In this document: positions 61,756-64,000 of the stretch, in pieces | How the letters are laid out: each line of letters starts with the position of its first letter | Numbering within the stretch: the stretch's first letter is position 1 | Source: Oryzisolibacter propanilivorax | Lineage (GTDB): Bacteria; Pseudomonadota; Gammaproteobacteria; Burkholderiales; Burkholderiaceae_C | Assembly (NCBI RefSeq): GCF_900103645.1 | Contig: NZ_FNHP01000004.1 | Coordinates: 248,001 to 312,000 of the forward strand | Length of the DNA stretch: 64,000 nucleotides | Direction of reading: 5' to 3' | Notes under the pieces: generated by a model | Seen by the model: only the letters and a program-made list of their open reading frames with translations | Told to the model about the DNA's origin: nothing | The model's database searches: none | Program-made: the position numbers and the translations under genes

Positions 61756-61780
61756 AAAGACCCGCTTGTAGCGGGTCTTT
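61756..61780 (-). terminator. Strong intrinsic terminator between rsmI and tRNA-fMet
   Basis: Perfect 11-bp stem AAAGACCCGCT / AGCGGGTCTTT with a 3-base loop. On the minus strand it ends in a run of seven T, serving the tRNA; on the plus strand it may also stop rsmI transcription. Confidence 0.9.
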
Positions 61781-61805
61781 CACAACAACCGGAGTTGCTG
61801 AAGTT

Positions 61806-61882
<77 letters not shown>

Positions 61883-61893
61883 TCAGAAACGAA

Positions 61894-61922
61894 AGTATAA
61901 CCTAGTTTTTAGGCCTTGGCAG
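61894..61922 (-). promoter_or_regulatory. Candidate sigma70 promoter for tRNA-fMet
   Basis: On the minus strand CTGCCA (61922-61917), 17 bases, then TATACT (61899-61894). Transcription would start about 5 bases before the tRNA 5' end. The -35 overlaps the last codons of rplQ. Confidence 0.5.
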
Positions 61923-62310
61923 CATTTTCGCCGGCATCCGCTGCATTTTCTTCAGCGCGCTCGACGAACTCCACAAAAGCCATGGGCGCGTTGTCGCCCA
62001 CGCGGTAACCCATCTTCAGGATGCGCGTGTAGCCGCCCGGACGGGCCTTGAAGCGCGGGCCGAGTTCGTTGAACAGCTTGGTCACGCTGTCGCGGTCGCG
62101 CAGGCGGTTGAAAGCCAAGCGGCGATTGGCCACCGAGTCTTGCTTGGCCAGGGTGATCATGGGCTCGATCACGCGGCGCAGTTCCTTGGCCTTCGGCACA
62201 GTGGTTTTGATGGCCTCGTGCTCGATGAGCGAGTTCATCATGTTCTGCAGCATCGCCAGGCGGTGCGATGTGGTGCGGTTGAGTTTGCGCAGGCCGTGTC
62301 CGTGACGCAT
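61909..62310 (-). CDS. rplQ: 50S ribosomal protein L17
   Basis: 133 aa. [20 protein letters not shown] is the standard L17 start. Last gene of the alpha operon, with AAGGA before the ATG. C-terminus carries an Ala/Glu-rich tail. Confidence 0.98.
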   Translation of the reverse strand: MRHGHGLRKLNRTTSHRLAMLQNMMNSLIEHEAIKTTVPKAKELRRVIEPMITLAKQDSVANRRLAFNRLRDRDSVTKLFNELGPRFKARPGGYTRILKMGYRVGDNAPMAFVEFVERAEENAADAGENAAKA

Positions 62311-62393
62311 GGTGCTTTCCTTCTTGATTCAATTAAAACGGACAGCCGTATCAGGTACTGCCCGGAGCACTCCCACAATGGGAAAATGGCAGA

Positions 62394-63386
62394 TCAGCGC
62401 TTGTCCAGGCCGGCAGGCGGCCAGTTTTCGAGCTTCATGCCCAAGGTCAGGCCGCGCGAGGCAAGCACTTCCTTGATTTCGTTGAGCGACTTGCGGCCCA
62501 GGTTGGGGGTCTTCAGCAGCTCGTTCTCGGTGCGCTGGATCAGGTCACCGATGTAGTAGATGTTCTCGGCCTTCAGGCAGTTGGCTGAACGCACCGTAAG
62601 TTCCAGCTCGTCCACCGGACGCAGTAGGATCGGATCGAACGTGGCCGCACCACGCGAGCTGGCCGGGGCATCGAAGGCCGCCAGTTCGCCGCCTTCGAGC
62701 TGCGCGAATACCGCCAGCTGCTCGACCAGGATCTTGGCCGAGGCACGCACCGCATCTTCCGCGGTGATGGCACCGTTGGTCTCGATCTCCATGACCAGCT
62801 TGTCCAGGTCGGTACGCTGCTCAACGCGGGCGCTTTCGACGGTGTAGCTGACGCGGCGGATCGGCGAGAACGATGCATCCAGCACGATGCGGCCGATGGA
62901 CTTGGTCGACTCATCGGCGTAACGGCGCAGCGTACCGGGCACATAGCCACGGCCTTTCTCGACCTTGATCTGCATGTCGAGCTTGCCACCAGCAGACAGC
63001 GTCGCGATGACGTGGTCAGGGTTGACGATCTCGACATCGTGCGGCGTCTGAATATCGCGCGCCGTGACCACACCGTCGCCATCCTTGCGCAGCGACAGCG
63101 TGACTTCGTCACGGTTGAGCAGCTTGAACACCACGCCCTTCAGGTTCAGCAGGATGTTGACGACGTCTTCCTGGACGCCATCAATGGACGAATACTCGTG
63201 CACGACGCCGGCAATCGTCACTTCGGTTGCTGCGTAGCCCAGCATGGACGACAGCAGCACCCGACGCAGGGCATTGCCCAGCGTGTGGCCGTAACCGCGC
63301 TCGAACGGTTCCAGTTCGACCTTGGCGCGGTTGGGGCCCAGCTGCTCGACGTTGATGGCCTTGGGCTTCAGCAAATTGGTTTGCAT
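62394..63386 (-). CDS. rpoA: DNA-directed RNA polymerase subunit alpha
   Basis: 330 aa, normal length. N-terminal assembly domain ([16 protein letters not shown]) and C-terminal DNA-binding domain ([27 protein letters not shown]). GAGAGGAA precedes the ATG. Located between rpsD and rplQ as in most bacteria. Confidence 0.99.
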   Translation of the reverse strand: MQTNLLKPKAINVEQLGPNRAKVELEPFERGYGHTLGNALRRVLLSSMLGYAATEVTIAGVVHEYSSIDGVQEDVVNILLNLKGVVFKLLNRDEVTLSLRKDGDGVVTARDIQTPHDVEIVNPDHVIATLSAGGKLDMQIKVEKGRGYVPGTLRRYADESTKSIGRIVLDASFSPIRRVSYTVESARVEQRTDLDKLVMEIETNGAITAEDAVRASAKILVEQLAVFAQLEGGELAAFDAPASSRGAATFDPILLRPVDELELTVRSANCLKAENIYYIGDLIQRTENELLKTPNLGRKSLNEIKEVLASRGLTLGMKLENWPPAGLDKR

Positions 63387-63440
63387 GCAGACTTCCTCTC
63401 AATACCCCCAGCTCGTTACGCCGGTAAGGCTGGTGAAGCG

Positions 63441-63468
63441 CCCCTATCGCGATGCCTCGCGGTAGGGG
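63441..63468 (-). other. Intercistronic stem-loop between rpsD and rpoA
   Basis: An 11-bp stem (CCCCTATCGCG with CGCGGTAGGGG, one G-T pair) and a 6-base loop. On the transcribed strand no T-run follows, so it is likely an RNA processing, stability or partial attenuation element rather than a terminator. Confidence 0.6.
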
Positions 63469-63513
63469 GGACGGTTTTTGCGTGCGTTGGCGCCATGGCG
63501 GCGCCTTCAAGGA

Positions 63514-64000
63514 TCAGCGCGAGTACAGTTCGACGATCAGCGATTCGTTGATGTCGGCACCGAATTCGTCGCGATCCGGCACCTTCTTGAAGGTGCCTTC
63601 GGCCTTGTCGGCATTGACCTCGACCCAGGCGGGGATGCCGACCTGCTGTGCCAGCTGCAGCGCCTCGACGATACGCGCCTGCTTCTTGGACTTTTCGCGC
63701 ACGGCCACCACGTCGCCGGCCTTGACCAGGTACGACGCGATGTTGACCGACTGGCCGTTCACCGTGATCGCCTTGTGCGACACCAGCTGGCGCGCCTCGG
63801 CACGGGTCGAGCCGAAGCCCATGCGATAGACGACGTTGTCCAGGCGGCACTCGAGCAGGCCCAGCAGGTTGGCGCCGGTGTTGCCACGGCGGCGCTCGGC
63901 TTCGGCGAAGTAACGGCGGAACTGCTTTTCCAGCACACCATACATGCGCTTGACCTTCTGCTTCTCGCGCAGCTGCAGACCGTAGTCGGAGGTGCGTGCG
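63514..64000 (-). CDS. rpsD: 30S ribosomal protein S4 (5' truncated by window)
   Basis: The frame is open to the right edge, so about 45 N-terminal residues are missing; 161 are visible. [20 protein letters not shown] and the S4 RNA-binding segment [20 protein letters not shown] identify it. It binds 16S rRNA and is the usual autogenous regulator of the alpha operon. Confidence 0.98.
   Translation of the reverse strand, partial: ARTSDYGLQLREKQKVKRMYGVLEKQFRRYFAEAERRRGNTGANLLGLLECRLDNVVYRMGFGSTRAEARQLVSHKAITVNGQSVNIASYLVKAGDVVAVREKSKKQARIVEALQLAQQVGIPAWVEVNADKAEGTFKKVPDRDEFGADINESLIVELYSR

Overview
The window is a high-GC chromosomal segment from a betaproteobacterium, most likely Comamonadaceae (Acidovorax/Alicycliphilus/Diaphorobacter-like). 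The evidence is the gene families present (DUF1840, DUF3567, PilT/PilU behind YggS, B12-dependent ribonucleotide reductase, narK1K2GHJI) and about ten scattered copies of the short 'GCTAT...ATAGC' intergenic repeat typical of that family. The assignment to family is inference. No insertion sequence, prophage, CRISPR array or rRNA operon was seen; the only tRNA found is initiator tRNA-fMet.

Layout. 1-5.8 kb: an amidase cut by the window edge, an RluF-type pseudouridine synthase with a Pro/Ala-rich N-terminal extension, a Crp/Fnr regulator, and a GspB-GspA pair with no other type II secretion genes. 6-14.6 kb: one transcription unit with an acyl-CoA ligase, a complete LIV-type ABC transporter (livG, livH, livM, livJ-like binding protein, livF) and a PaaK-like ligase; this looks like uptake coupled to CoA activation of an organic acid. 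14.7-23.3 kb: housekeeping and poorly known genes (DUF1840, Cfa, a 53-aa basic protein, a lipoprotein aminopeptidase, acyl-CoA-binding protein, M20 amidohydrolase, FAH-family protein, DUF3108, DUF3567).

23.4-39.2 kb is the respiratory nitrate reduction region, entirely on the minus strand: narX-narL, then narK1-narK2-narG-narH-narJ-narI, then a parvulin, a beta-carbonic anhydrase, a nitroreductase, a small unknown protein and a hemerythrin. The last four of these overlap by 1-4 bases. The arrangement predicts nitrate sensing, transport and reduction, plus an accessory stress or maturation set. An adenosylcobalamin-dependent ribonucleotide reductase (oxygen independent) lies directly upstream of narXL.

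42-54.8 kb: a ChaN lipoprotein, a PAS/GGDEF/EAL protein with a degenerate GGDEF site, purU with a GcvA-like regulator, two tandem orphan LIV-type binding proteins, a GlcD-like flavoprotein without GlcE/GlcF, a small secreted protein, DUF445 and a class V aminotransferase. 55-59 kb: yggS divergent from pilT-pilU, then a 3-hydroxyisobutyrate-dehydrogenase-family enzyme. 59-61.7 kb: rsmI divergent from yraN-diaA-dolP, the order known from E. coli but without lpoA. 61.7-64 kb: tRNA-fMet and the end of the alpha ribosomal operon (rpsD-rpoA-rplQ).

Sequences most worth a second look are the repeat family and its capture into two gene ends, a 43-codon ORF wedged between livH and livM, the nar-linked accessory operon, the PaaK-like ligase that lacks the usual ATP-binding motif, and the 53-aa basic protein.
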